Assembly: GCA_928212115.1 (NCBI GenBank)
Contig: CAKMRJ010005745.1
Span: 68,156,474-68,220,473, forward strand
Direction of reading: 5' to 3'
DNA from: Lactuca virosa
Taxonomy: Eukaryota > Streptophyta > Magnoliopsida > Asterales > Asteraceae
Length of the DNA stretch: 64,000 nt
The notes beneath the pieces were generated by a model. The model saw nothing but the letters and a program-made list of their open reading frames with translations. It ran no database searches and was not told the DNA's origin. The translations under genes and the position numbers were made by a program. How positions within the stretch are numbered: the first letter of the stretch is position 1; each line of letters begins with the position of its first letter. Positions 34,094 through 46,074 of this stretch are shown here, in pieces.

Positions 34094-34506
34094 GGTTGTC
34101 AAGATCGGGATCCTATGTAGAATCGTTTTTGGGTTTGCAAGATCGGGATTAGGATCCTAAGATCCCACAAAATAAAACATAATTTTAATTTTTAATTTTA
34201 ATGAAAACTATTTCAAACATTCAATTTTTCGTTAAAAGATTATAAAAACTTCAAAATATTAGTTATAAGTCACAACACAAAAATGATAAACGGTGAATTT
34301 GTAAAGGATAAAAGGCATAAAGTGGTAAAAATATTTATTTGCAAAAACAAAAAATCAAGGGAAGGTAGGATCGGATCGGTTCTCGATCCTACGATCCTAC
34401 TTACGATCTTACCCCAAATACGATCCGTTTACGATCGGGATCGTTTTTCATATTTTGGATCGTAGGATCGTACGATCCTACGACCAGGATCGCGATTTCG
34501 ACAACC
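34094..34506. mobile_element. Small inverted-repeat transposon (MITE, MULE-like)
   Basis: The left end GGTTGTCAAGATCGGGATCC and the inverted right end GGTTGTCGAAATCGCGATCC match at 17 of 20 bases. The 11-bp direct repeat ATGGTGGTAAC flanks it exactly at 34507-34517 and, with a 3-bp gap (CAA), at 34080-34090. A long target duplication suggests a Mutator-type element. It has no coding capacity. The right third is full of GATCC/GGATC and CGTAGGATCGTACGATCCTA-type palindromes. The short frame at 34283-34465 inside it is not believed to be a gene. Confidence 0.7.
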
Positions 34507-34517
34507 ATGGTGGTAAC
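34507..34517. repeat. Right copy of the MITE flanking duplication
   Basis: ATGGTGGTAAC, directly adjoining the inverted repeat end at 34506. Confidence 0.75.
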
Positions 34518-36698
34518 TAGTTTAAATATTGGTAATTAGCTAAATTAAAGGACTGTTGTTTAAAATTGCATCAAAGTTTTAAGTAGATTTCACCACATCA
34601 ATAGCATCATGATCTGACAGGTGCCATACATTTGGTCATGGTGGTTGGGACGAAATAAGAGGGGGAGGAAGGGTGTATCGTGTAAGGTGAGTTGAAGAAG
34701 AGAAATATATATATGGTAAGGGGATGTGTATAACTCTACAAATTTTTAGGATGGTAGGACGAAGGGGTTATATACCCTTAGGGGAAATATATTTGTCAAA
34801 AGAAACTTTATGTGAAAAAATGATTTTATTAATGAAAAGATCCAAGCACCAGTATTTACAGTGATGATAAGGGTACCCCAAGAAAGATGCATAATATGGT
34901 GCATGGTATTGATTTGTATAACATGGTAAGATGAGGGAAACATAAGCACCCAAACATATGAAGGTGATCATCGGTAGGATGGGTTTGAAAAATATGAAAG
35001 ATAGGAGTGTCATTGTTTATGGTGAAAAGCGATAGGGATTTAATGTATAATTGGTCATGTGGAGAGCATTAACCTAAAAATAAGAAGGAGATTGTCGTGA
35101 AAAATCAGAGCATGTATGGTATTGTTGATTATACGAAGCATCCAAAAATGGAATCCTATGCCATTAGTGATTTGTGGAAAGATACATTATCATACTCACC
35201 GTTGTTGTCATATTGGAATGATTTTATGTTTAAACCATGTTGGGTTTATGCAAATGTACGAAAATGTTTAAATTTTGTGAAAACATCATATTTGTAATTG
35301 AAAAAAAATAGAAAATGGAGACATCCAAACATCCGAGTAGATAATCTGAAAAGGAATGAGACAAATGAATCAGACAACTGAAAGGGAAGGCTAGTAATTT
35401 TGCCTTGTTTACAAGCTTGATAAGAAATACAAAACTATTCATTATTATAAAAAATGACTAGACTACACCGAATGAAAGGCTTGATCACTAAGATGACTGA
35501 GTCATTCAAGCCAAAAGAAGGATCTATAATACATGAGAGATTTAGGAGTAGGAGATGTGATCAGATAAAGGTCATCCATGTTATTATATCATAGAAGTAT
35601 TTTTTTTAGTCTAGTAGTCCATCATAGAAAAGCCAAACTCCTCAAATTTAATATACCATTTGTTAGTAGAGTAAACTAACGAAAACAATATTGTTTTTTT
35701 ATTATGTTAGGGTAATGAGGACATTGTGTAGTGTATGGGTGGGTAATGGATATGTATGTAAGAGTGCCCCAATCATATAACAAGAATCCTGGACATATTG
35801 CCAGCTTCTGAATGAAAATGAATCTTATTGCAAAGAATAGATATGATATCTCTGTTCAAGTACAGGTTCAGGGTGGCACCCATGTTCATAAACCTATCAT
35901 TTTATACCTAATCTTGAAGGCTTATTAATTTGAGCATCTAAGGAAAGTTGTAGGTTGGTCAGGATGGGTTGCATAAACCATGTCGAAGGCGATGTAGGGC
36001 TAACATAATAGGCTTGAGGGGTGTACGTTGGCATGTACATGGGTTGTGGGTTAGACCTAGAGTGAACGTATGGGCGAGTCGATTGATCCCCACGTACTGT
36101 TAAAATGATGCTCAATGGGGGAAAAGATCATGTAGCCCAGGGAGGGGCATAAGGTGTGTCGGCGTTGTCAGTAGCCCAATTCTACTTAGGTGGTGGTTGT
36201 GGCAAGGCGAAGACCGACTGGAACTGACAATGGTAATAGGTTTCTACTATTTGGGGGCGACTATTAACAATTGTTTTCCTTGTTTAGTCAGAGGTCATTG
36301 GTTCTACCATGATTTGGACCATTTCCCCATAAATATCAGATTGGTATTTGGTTTTTAGAATAGTCATGGAGGAGGGTGAATCTATATGAGGGGATTGGTG
36401 GTCAACTAGATATATTGTTTACTCTTTGAGGTGGAGGAAGGTTCTTGCTTCCAAGAAGGTAGAAAAAGGGGACCGGTGATGGATCAAGCTTGCAAAATAA
36501 TCATAATTAACCGTCAAGCCATTTATCATGTATGTGACAATGCTCTTTTCAAGAACCAGACCCTCTATATTATTGAGCAAGTCGGATATAGCCTTGGTTT
36601 AGCGCACTAGGAGATGATGTTATCACAAATCATGGTACTCTTTTGTTCTTTATCAAGTTAAATCGACTTCACATCCTTCTTCACACATAAAAAAAATT
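34518..36698 (-). other. Spacer with weak minus-strand coding traces
   Basis: No intact gene. On the minus strand, readable protein with scattered stops occurs around 36120-35900 (PQPMYMPTYTPQAYYVSPTS, WFMQPILTNLQLSLDAQ) and 35010-34750 (YHAPYYASFLGYPYHHCKYW). The proline/tyrosine-rich character suggests a decayed low-complexity coding region, but I do not recognise a family. It may be an old gene or transposon fragment. Confidence 0.35.
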
Positions 36699-36703
36699 CC
36701 TAG

Positions 36704-37049
36704 TGTTGAGGTTGAATGGTGTTGTGAGGTGTCGAAGGGTCATGAGTCTGTCTTAGTGTCGAAGACAGTTTGTTAGCTTTCGTTGTCTGTATTTCATAGG
36801 GGCATTGTTATATGTCGAAGCTTAATAGTTTTAGCCCTTATGTATTTTTTGTAACTTTTGTAATGCCTATAAATATGGATAGGTACTAGAGATAGAGTAA
36901 CTTTTGTGCATCTTCATGTTCTTACTCTTTTCACTCTTTGTAACCTTTCAGAATTTTAATTGAGCCATCCAGATCATATTTACTCCTTGTGTTCACAATT
37001 CAATCTAAACTCTGATTTCATTTCATTTACTCGATCATTAACAACTACA
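36704..37049 (+). repeat. E4 5' LTR
   Basis: TGTTGAGG to AACTACA, pairing with 52702-53048 with a modest number of differences. It contains a TATA-like ATAAATATGGA (CCTATAAATA region, about 36868). Confidence 0.93.
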
Positions 37050-37050
37050 T

Positions 37051-37064
37051 TTGGTATCAGAGCC
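37051..37064 (+). other. E4 primer-binding site (initiator Met tRNA)
   Basis: TTGGTATCAGAGCC begins one base after the LTR end. Confidence 0.93.
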
Positions 37065-37293
37065 GGATTCCTACATTTGATCTATGATTTTCTCAAGGTT
37101 TCAAAAGTTCTTGAATCTCGTTCTAGATTCAAAATATTCCTCAATTTTGAGTCTGAAAATTTGTTCTAATCATCTGTATCGATTTGATTATGCTTATAGT
37201 TTTTTAAATTGAGTGTTCGGTGGTTGATTTCTGGAAGATGTACTCCTTACTTTCTTCTTTCTGAAGCTTTTTGTCAATTCTGTCCGTACGTTA
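37065..37293 (+). other. E4 leader
   Basis: About 230 bases between primer-binding site and gag, much shorter than the E3 leader and without its minisatellite. Confidence 0.8.
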
Positions 37294-38516
37294 ATGGTGA
37301 ACTTCAACATGAACACGATGACTGGATTCTCTCATCTCCTTGGTTCATCAACCAAAATTCCTATGTTGACTCCTAAATACTATGATCAATGGACTGATAG
37401 GATGGAAGATTATTTGACTGGGATCGATGAAGATCTATGGTGGTGTATCAAGAGTGGAAACTTTCGCCCTTCAATGCTTGCTGAAATCGGAAATGCTAGA
37501 TCATTTGTTGATGTTGCTACTCAAACTGAAAAATACAAGTCAAATGACAAACGTTGTATGCGTGAACTGCGTGGATCTCTTCCACCAGTGGTGTATAACT
37601 ATATTCGTGGATGCAAAACAGCTACAGAGATTTGGGATACTTTGAAAGATAAGTATCAAGGGAGCGAAAAGACGAAGAAAAGTTCTGTTAAGCAGTGTCT
37701 GATTGAATTAGGAGAATTCAAACAGAAGGAAGGTGAGAATATTGAATTCTACTATGATCGTCTGAATGCAATAATCTTCAAATGCAGTCGATATGGAGTC
37801 AGACGTACAACTCTTGAATACAACTTGACTTTTCTGATGGGGCTTCGTAAAGAGTGGCGTAACATCAGTCTGATGATTAAGACCCAACAAAGTTTTGATA
37901 ACTTTTCTCTTGGTGATCTCTACAATGTTTTGAAGGCTCGTGAAAGAAAGATCAATGAAATTGATGAAGAAACACAAATGAGCTTGGGTGGTCCTTTAGC
38001 ATTGATGTCGAGGTGACAGCTAGAGAAGCTGAGGTTGAGTCAGCTGAGAATGATGGATCTGAAGATGAAGGTCTGATTGTTAATTCTGATGATGAAGCGG
38101 TGGCTTTTTACTCAAACAATAAAGTGAAGAAACTTCTCAAGAAGCCATTCAATTCGAAGTTCAAAGGAAAAAGTGATTTTAAGGGAAAATCATCAAATGT
38201 GAAGGGTGTGAGAGAGGAGATGAAGTTGGAGGTAAGAAATAACAAGTCTGAGGTTGCAAAGCCATAGAAGAAGCTGAAAGGGGATTGTAGTTTCGATTGC
38301 CATTACGGTAATGGAGCAAACCATATGGAAAGTGATTGCATGTTGAGGAAGATAGAAGAAAAGAAAGAAAGAGTGAAGGATGAGGTGTATTATACTAAGA
38401 GGCTAGAAGAGGTCAGAGCTAAGACGAAAGGGATTTCTTTGGTTGCAAGAGGCAATAGCGAAGGGGATGGAACATATCAAATCTGGTCATCTGGATCAGA
38501 TGATGATGAAATGTGA
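37294..38516 (+). pseudogene. E4 Gag with degenerate zinc knuckle
   Basis: The frame from the ATG at 37294 encodes a UBN2-type copia capsid (YYDQWTDRMEDYL, WDTLKDKYQGSEKTKKSS, FLMGLRKEWRN). It ends at a TGA at 38014, where the next frame (38013-38267) continues acidic sequence, showing a one-base shift. After another stop near 38265 comes DCHYGNGANHMESDC, a CCHC knuckle in which the second Cys is Gly, then basic sequence to 38516. At least two breaks make it a pseudogene. Confidence 0.85.
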
Positions 38517-40900
38517 AACCCCACGCATGGAGCTATGTTTGCTGAGTATGAGGAGGAAAGAGAGGAAGAAGAGAAGGTAACTGGAAAATGCTTCGTTACT
38601 ACTGGTGCCGACAAGTCTCCAATGACTTCGAAGGTACGTACTCTTCTTGAATCTTTTGAAATTTCTGTTAGTTCATATGATGATATTTTGTCTGACTTCG
38701 ATAATACTTTATCTTGCTTTAATGACATGCTTATTTCTGTTAGTAGTGACGCTGAAAAATCAAAATCTTTACTACTAGAATCTCATAAAAGACTGGAGTC
38801 AAAGTGCAGTAGAGTAGATCGCTTAGAATTGGAGCTTAAAAATGTTATTTGTGATAGGGATGGTTTGAGAGTAGACAATTGTAATTTGCTTAAACAAAGA
38901 ACCATATATTGTAATTCAGCTAAGAGACTTTATGATAAGTTGACAGCTTTACATCATTCGTCGAACATAAGCAAAGAACAACATAGGAAACTTTTACTTT
39001 TCTTGACTTTCGAAAGGGAAAAAATAGATTCAACTACCTATAACTGTGAGAAAAAGATTTCTAAGTTTGACAAGGTCCCAAATGATTCATATGCATATGG
39101 TATTGTTAAATTAGATGAATGTTTGGATGAAAATGATATGGTTAATATTGTGAATAAGACCTCGACAAAAAAGAACAAATGAAAATTTTGAAAAAGACCG
39201 AGCGTTCGATATCTGACTCTCAAAACAATTTTGCTGTAATCGAAGATGATTCTGACAATATCAGTGAAATTGAGGAGGAGGAAGTTGTTGATTGTTCTCA
39301 GCTATATGTCATTAATGTCACTTCTATGGCTAAGGGTAAATAAATTTGTGATGGTTCTTTGGTTAAAGTTGACCCTGACCAGCCCTTAACATCGAAAGTT
39401 CATGATTATGATCATGTAACCATCGAAGATAGTCAAACCGATAGTGATGATGATGAAGATATTCCGAGTGAAACAACAATTCCAAGAATGGTTGTCGATC
39501 AGGTGTATGAGGAAACATAGAAATTCAAGGTGATGAAGGAAAAAGGTCCTCATTATCTCGAATCAAACTCTGTTGTTTATCCAAATTTCAAATGCACTGA
39601 TGATGTGGTATTTCCAAATCAAGTCTTTGTTAACCCAGGAAATGAAGAAAAAGTGAAACCTGAAATCAACAAAGTTGTTGAGGAAGACAACAAAGAAGCA
39701 ACGAAGGAAGGGTTTTTCTCAACTCAAAGTACCGTCGAAAACAATCTTAACAAAAACTCATCCACTTTTCAAAGACAAAAACCAAAAAGAGTTTGGGAAA
39801 TTAAGAAAGAAAAAGAAAATGATGACAAATCTTCAAATGAATCAGTTTCTCAAAACACAAAAGCTCAAATGTTTTATGAACAAATTTAAAAGATTTTAAA
39901 AGATGAAGGAATTTCGATGTCTAAAGCAAGGAAAAAGGTTTATTGGCAAAATGTCGAGTCTCGAAAGAAACAAAAAGTTTTGTTAACAAAATCAACTAAA
40001 CAGAAAAAGACTGAACAAGTAAAGATTTTTTCTCAAAATAACTCTTTTGTTCAGAACAAACCCACTCAAAATCTAAATGATTTGTCAAAAAGTCATTCCA
40101 AAGTACAAAGTTAAGTCAAAAATCGAATGTTCAAAAACCAAGAAATGAGAATTTTGTTAAAAACCAACAACAAAGGACTTTTGTTCCTAATCAACAAAAT
40201 GCAAGGTTTTCACAAAATAATTTTCAAAGAAATGGTTTTAAACAAAATAAACAAATATTTTTCCCTCAAGTTCAAAATCAAAGAAGATTTTCAAATGAAC
40301 AACACGTTTTTAATCGAAAAAATTTCGGTTATAATAAACATTTTCAAAATTGTGACCAACCACATGGACAATCGACATTTCCAAAACGAAACTTCGATAA
40401 GCTGGAAGTCAATGGGAAAAAAATTAACCTTTCAAACCCACACAACCTCACTTTTCCAACCCTGTTTCGAAGCAACAAGTTAAAGCTTCATTTGCCAAAG
40501 GGAAATCTGATGTGAAGAATATTAATCACTGGCTCGAAGGCAAAGGAAAGCCTTATCAATCTGGGAAGTTTTCTCAAGAAGAAATCTAGTATGCTTATGA
40601 AAGCTACTTAAATGAGTCTCAAACTGATAGTTCTTCTTCAAGGGAATCAAATCCCTTTGTTCAAAAGTGGAACGAAGTTCCCAAAGTGAAAGTTGTGTCA
40701 CAACGAACTGTCGATGGTAAAGGGAAAGTTCGTAACCACTCTAAACCATTGAATGATTTCATTTCGATACCTAAGTCTGTGGAAGTCGACTTAATTGATA
40801 GTTTGAAATCTAAAGTTCGTAATTGGGTTTTAGGATCTTTATTTCATAATGCATTTCAATCTAATAACTAAGGACCCAAAAAGCATTGGGGACCTAAATT
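38517..40900 (+). pseudogene. E4 second gag region, coiled coil and asparagine/glutamine-rich tail
   Basis: Open frame 38535-39182 encodes acidic sequence, then a long coiled coil (SDAEKSKSLLLESHKRLES, RVDRLELELKNV, EQHRKLLLFLTFEREK). Further frames up to about 40900 continue an acidic, then Lys/Gln/Asn-rich protein (FEDAP-like acidic parts, many N, Q and F) broken by stops near 39180, 39345, 39520 and 39887. E3 has a comparable region at 22808-24119. It is a structural gag extension rather than an enzyme, as far as I can see. Confidence 0.65.
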
Positions 40901-41560
40901 TTTTCATTGATTGTAGGTTTTATGTGACGAGCAATGCCATGAACATTGGTACATTGATAGTGGTTGCTCACGTCACATTACGGGTAGGAAGGAAAATTTG
41001 CGAGACTATCGAAGCCTGGAAAATGCTGGTGTGGTAAAGTTTGGGAATAACAATAAATGCAAAGTTAAAGGATATGGAAAAGTAACGAATGGAATGTTCA
41101 TGGTTAATCGAGTGGCATATGTCGAAGGTCTTTAGCACAACTTGATTAGTGTCTCACAACTTGTTGTGGGCACTGGAAATCAAGTAGTCTTCGATGAAGA
41201 AGGAAATGTCATTTCGAATCAATAAACCAACGAGGTTTTTCTCAAGTCCAAAAGGAAAGGTGATTTGTTTACTCTCGATATCAAGCTGATTGTTGGTGTT
41301 CCATCTGTGTGTCTACTTTCGAAGGCTTCATCTGATCTAAGCTGGTTGTGGCATCGAAGATTGTCTCACTTGAATTTCAAGAATCTCATGGTGGTAAATG
41401 ATCTTGTTCGAGGCTTACCTGTTTTAAAATTTGATAACGATTCGTTATGTGCAGCATGTGAACATGGCAAGAACATCGACATGCTCATCCAATTACTATT
41501 GATTCAAAGATCATTGAACCATTGGAACTTCTTCACATTGGTCTTTGTGGACCTTTGACT
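40901..41560 (+). pseudogene. E4 protease active-site region and GAG-pre-integrase
   Basis: The protein reads HWYIDSGCSRHITG near 40945-40985, with the Asp-Ser-Gly of a copia protease, then VVKFGNNNKCKVKGYGKV. Stops near 41133 and 41223 interrupt it. From 41265 the pre-integrase domain is open (LSWLWHRRLSHLNFKNLMVV, DSLCAACEHGKN). The zinc-binding His and Cys residues of the integrase finger remain. Confidence 0.8.
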
Positions 41561-43005
41561 AATGAAACTCTCAACAAGAAGATGTACATATTGGTCATTG
41601 TCGATGACTTTTCAAGGTTTACTTTCTTCGAAAGAATTATGAAGCAACACAAGTAATGATCGACTTTATAAAGCACATTGAACTCAGTTTGAGGAAGAAA
41701 GTCAGAAAGATCAAAAGTGATAATGACTCTGAATTCAAGAATAAAGTTCTGGATTCATTTCTAAATGACCTAGAGATTTCGCATAATTTTTCATCTCCTT
41801 ACACACCTCAACAAAATGGTGTTGTCGAAAGGAGAAATCGATCTCTTTGCGAAGCAGCGAGGACTATGCTCACTTATGCGAATCTACTTCAGTATCTCTG
41901 GGCCGAAGCAGTGTCAACATGTTTCACACAAAATCGATCTTTCATTCATCAACGTTTTAACATCACTCCATATGAGATTATTAATAATCGAAAACCGAAT
42001 GTGAAATTTTTCCATGTTTTTGGTTGCAAGTGCTTCATAATGAATCTCAAGGATAATCTTTCAAAATTTCAGTCGAAAGCTGATGAAGGGATATTCTTGG
42101 GATATTCACATAATTCGGTGGCATACATAGTGTTGAATAAACGAACAAGGAAGATTGAAGAAACTTTCAATCTTACTTTTGATGACTATCATGTGAAACA
42201 AGTCGAAAAGCCATTTGATCAAAAGCCTATCATTTCAGAAACACATATCGAGTCTGAAATCAATAATTCTTTCGCTTTTGATTATGACTTAATTTTTGGT
42301 GTTCCTGATAGGGCCATAGATGCGGAGCTTCATACTAAGGATAATCAGATTCCTGAAGCTTCGAAACATTCTGATAATTCGACATTAACTCAGGAAAATG
42401 ATGATGTTCTTTCAACCTCCAATACTCCATGTCAGGTCGATAGTCATCCTGTATTACAAGGTGATAAAGTGGAGGGGGAGCACTTGAATACGACTACTAA
42501 TATTGAGGAGGAGCACGAAAATTCGAGTACTGATGTCGAGGGCGAGTGTCATATTTCGAATCTTATTGTCGAGGGGGAGCAAAATGGAATTTTACCTACA
42601 GATTCGAACATACAAACTGATGTTTTTCATGATCTACCTGATAATGTGTCCAATGTAGGTGAAGGTTCAGAACCGGATGATATGTTCGAAGATGCACCTT
42701 TGGATTTTGATCCAGCCTACCCACCATTGGATAAATGGACAAGAAATCATCCTAAAGAACAAGTACTTGGTGATCCTCAAGCTGGAGTGTTGACAAGAGC
42801 TCAGCTTCATGCTAGAAATGAGGTACTAAATGTGAATCAAGAGTATTTCATGTTTAACGTGTTTATTTCAAAGTTAGAACCGAAAACAGTTAAGGTTGCA
42901 TTGGCTGAGTGGATTGTTGTAACGCAATCCGAATTAGCTGAATTTGAGAGAAACAAAGTTTGGCCTCTTGTTCCAAAACCAAAAGATGTATTAGTATTGG
43001 CTTAA
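41500..43005 (+). pseudogene. E4 integrase and acidic linker
   Basis: The core begins ELLHIGLCGP; copia elements have Asp where Gly stands here (41540-41542), so the first catalytic residue is lost. A stop and shift near 41650 follow. The frame 41656-43005 holds KSDNDSEF (second Asp) and QQNGVVERRNRSL (Glu), then the C-terminal integrase (TPYEIINNRKPNVKFFHVFG). A long acidic linker contains repeated VEGE/IEEE motifs encoded by GAGGGGGAG-type tracts (42469-42579). The frame ends at 43005, shortly after the RT domain begins. Confidence 0.87.
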
Positions 43006-44330
43006 AATGGATTTTTAAAAATAAAACTGATAAAGAGGGTAATGTGATTCGAAACAAATCAAGACTATTTGTTAAAGGATATTCGCAACAAGAAGGTATT
43101 GATTATGAAGAAACCTTCGCCCCTGTCGCAAGACTCGAGGCTGTTTCGAATATTTTTAGCTTATCCTGCACACAAATACTTTGATGTCTATCAAATGGAT
43201 GGCAAGTGCGCTTTTATGAATGGTGTACTGGAAGAGAATTTGTATGTCGAGCAACCACCAGGTTTTATTAATGATAAATTCCCTGATCATTGTTATATCC
43301 TCGTTAAAGTTATTTATGGTTTAAAACAAGCACCACGAGCCTGGTATGCAACTCTTACCAATTTTTTAAAGCAATCGAAGTTTAAACAAGGATCAATTGA
43401 TCCCACTCTCTTTCGAAGGAAAGTTGGGGATCATCTCATGCTTGTTCAAATTTATGTCGATGATATTATTTTTGGCTCTACTGACCCAACTTTGTCGAGT
43501 GAGTTTGAGAATATGATGAAGAGTCAATTCGAATTGAGCATGATGGGGAAGATCAATAATTTTCTAGGATTAAACATTCGTCAAAGCAGAGAAGACATCT
43601 TCAGCAATCAAGAGAAGTATTCTCGCAATCTGCTTGAGAAGTTTGGCATGACGAATAGTTCAAAATTACGAGTACCTATGGTTATTGGCACACGTCTTGG
43701 ACCTTTCGATCTCACATTGTACGGAAGCATGATCAGTTCGTTACTATATTTAACTGCTAGTCGACCTGATATTATGTTTGCTATTTGCAATTGTGCTAGG
43801 TATCAGTCAAATCCCAAGGAACCTCATCTAATTGTTGTAAAGAATATATTTTGTTATCTCAAAGGGACAGTTTCGTTAGGTTTGTGGTACTCTTCGAAGA
43901 CTGGTTTCTTCATACAAGCATTTTCAGATGCAGATCTTGGTGGTTGTCAACTTGACAGTAAAAGCACTACCGGTGGATGTCAGTTTCTGGACGGGAAGCT
44001 TGTGAGCTGGCAATCGAAGAAACAAACCTGTGTTTGATTTCCACAGCAGAAGCAGAATATGTTGCTGCTGCAGCATGCACTTCTCAGATCATTTGGATTC
44101 AAAGTCAGCTTCGTGACTATGAAATCAATATGAAGAAGATACCTTTATATTAGATATCATTTTATCAAGGATCATGTTAAGGATGGAAATATAGAAGTTC
44201 ACTTTGTGAAAACAACAAATCAATTTGCTGATATCTTTACCAAGCCTTTGGATGAAAAGTCTTTTCTTAGGCTCTTGTCTGGACTAGGAATGCTTGATGC
44301 AACTGATGTTTCAAATGAATTTTTGTTATG
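42955..44330 (+). pseudogene. E4 reverse transcriptase and RNase H
   Basis: RT starts around 42960 in one frame (LKWIFKNKTDKEGNVIRNKS, ETFAPVARLEAV), shifts near 43140 and continues in 43069-44037 (YQMDGKCAFMNGVLEENLYV, VIYGLKQAPRAWY, IYVDDIIFGSTDP, SRPDIMFAICNCARYQ). RNase H follows (ADLGGCQLDSKSTTGGCQFL). After a shift at about 44030 its end is still visible (STAEAEYVAAAACTSQIIW, QFADIFTKPLDE) to a stop near 44330. The catalytic YVDD is present, but the frame is broken at least three times. Confidence 0.87.
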
Positions 44331-46074
44331 ACATAACGAGGCGTCAACACTTCGCTGAATGAATCAGAAGTTACTGTTCATTATTCAGCGTTCGACATGC
44401 TTCGATTTCGACATATTGTTGAATGATTCAGAATATCCTTCGTTACATGTGTTGTTTTGATATATTGATGACTTATGTCTCTATATCGATGCTCTTTGGT
44501 TCGTTTGTCTGGTAACATTGTCTTGTTTTTATTTTGTTTTGTTTTTCTAAAACAAAAATTCCAAAAGGATTTTCTTATTTTGTTCTTTTATTTTTCACAA
44601 AACAAAAATCCAAAAATATTTTTTTTCTTTAGTCTTTATCTTTCAAAAACAAAAATTCCAAAAAGATTTTCTTATTTTTGTTCTTTTAATTTTCAAAAAA
44701 TAAAAATCCCAAAATATATATTTTTTTCTTTTGTCTTTATCTTTTAAAAACAAAAATTCCAAAAATATTTTCTTATTTTTGTTCTTTTGATTTTCAAAGC
44801 CAAAAATCCAAAAATATATTTTTTTTCTTTTTGTGAGTTTTATGATTTTCAGGTTAGATCTCAATCAACATTGTATGGTGGTCATTGCTTCGTTACTGGC
44901 AGGGACATGTATCATTTCTGCACTTTGGACTAGTTACGTGTCCCTAAAAGCATGTTGTTGTATGTCGACCCAAGCCTCATAGACTCAATGTGTGTCGAAG
45001 CCTTAATGGATCACTCACTATGAGAGTTCCTTCCCATTAGGCAATATTCGCATTATTCGACGAGCTACCTTTCTCTTCTTATCCGGAGTTAAGAGATTTC
45101 TTCTTGGTCCTTATAATTCACAGAGGTACAACATGTTTCTTGAACAATCTTTTTCATCAACATACTTCTTCACTAATCACACACTTCACTTGCATATCCT
45201 CGACATCTCTGGTAGAAAGCAACCAGAATGTAGATATCGAACAAGTCTGTGTTTATGATCTTGATTCATAAGACTGTGATGATGGTGAAGCCTAAAATTT
45301 CCAACAATTAAAAGAATTGACGGTGAACTTCATGTTCAAGTTTTTAATGAAACACTTGTTTCTGTACCTTTCTTCGATATTCAAAATCATATTTCTTTCG
45401 TTTTATGTGGTCTTGATAAAATGATCTTATCTTAAGACATTTTTGCCCAACAAGATCCATTTTTTTTGTGTTGTTGTTGAAATATGAGTTTTGTCTGAAT
45501 ATCAACTTGTTTCTTCGTTACTTAAACATTTATCTAACCTTCACTTGTACCTGACTACACTGGTCATACAAGTAATTTTGATCATCGAATCCACACTTAT
45601 GTTAAGTTGTGATCATGAACAAAATTGTGCCAACCTTCGAAGCCTTCTTAAAAGAAGCTCTTCGATACTCATCTATGAGTATTCGATTGTATATCAAGGG
45701 AAACCACACAAACAGTTTGATATCTCTCTTGATTTCGAATGAAGTGATCTTTTCACGGGATCCATCTGCTTTTACATCAAACAATAATTTGATCTCACTT
45801 TATGTAATCATTTTTTATCTTGGTTCCCGCTCATTCTTTTTCACACAATAACACAGAAAGCCTTGAGGTCTTGAGTAATACCAACTCAAACCTATATTTT
45901 GAATGTCTGACCATGATTTTGCTTGTCATCCCAAAAGCGAATGAGCCCAACCTCGAAACGAAGGGTCTGGTGACGGTTCTTATCATCTTGGGGCAAGCGA
46001 AACGACTGATTGGTGTGATGGTTGGGTTATTTTACGGTTTTCCAGGAAAAGTGCTCATTACTTTTCAGACGTGG
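44331..46074 (+). other. E4 non-coding region after pol, left part
   Basis: No gene seen. It includes a tandem A/T-rich array at 44545-44835. Short frames elsewhere have no domains. The region continues at 48572-48770 after the solo LTR. Confidence 0.65.
44545..44835. repeat. A/T-rich tandem repeats after E4 pol
   Basis: About six units of near 50 bp in three pairs of near 100 bp. Each holds AACAAAAATTCCAAAAA or AACAAAAATCCAAAAAT followed by a T-rich half (TCTTATTTTTGTTCTTTT). The AAAAACAAAAATTCC anchors lie near 44550, 44646 and 44748. Confidence 0.88.
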
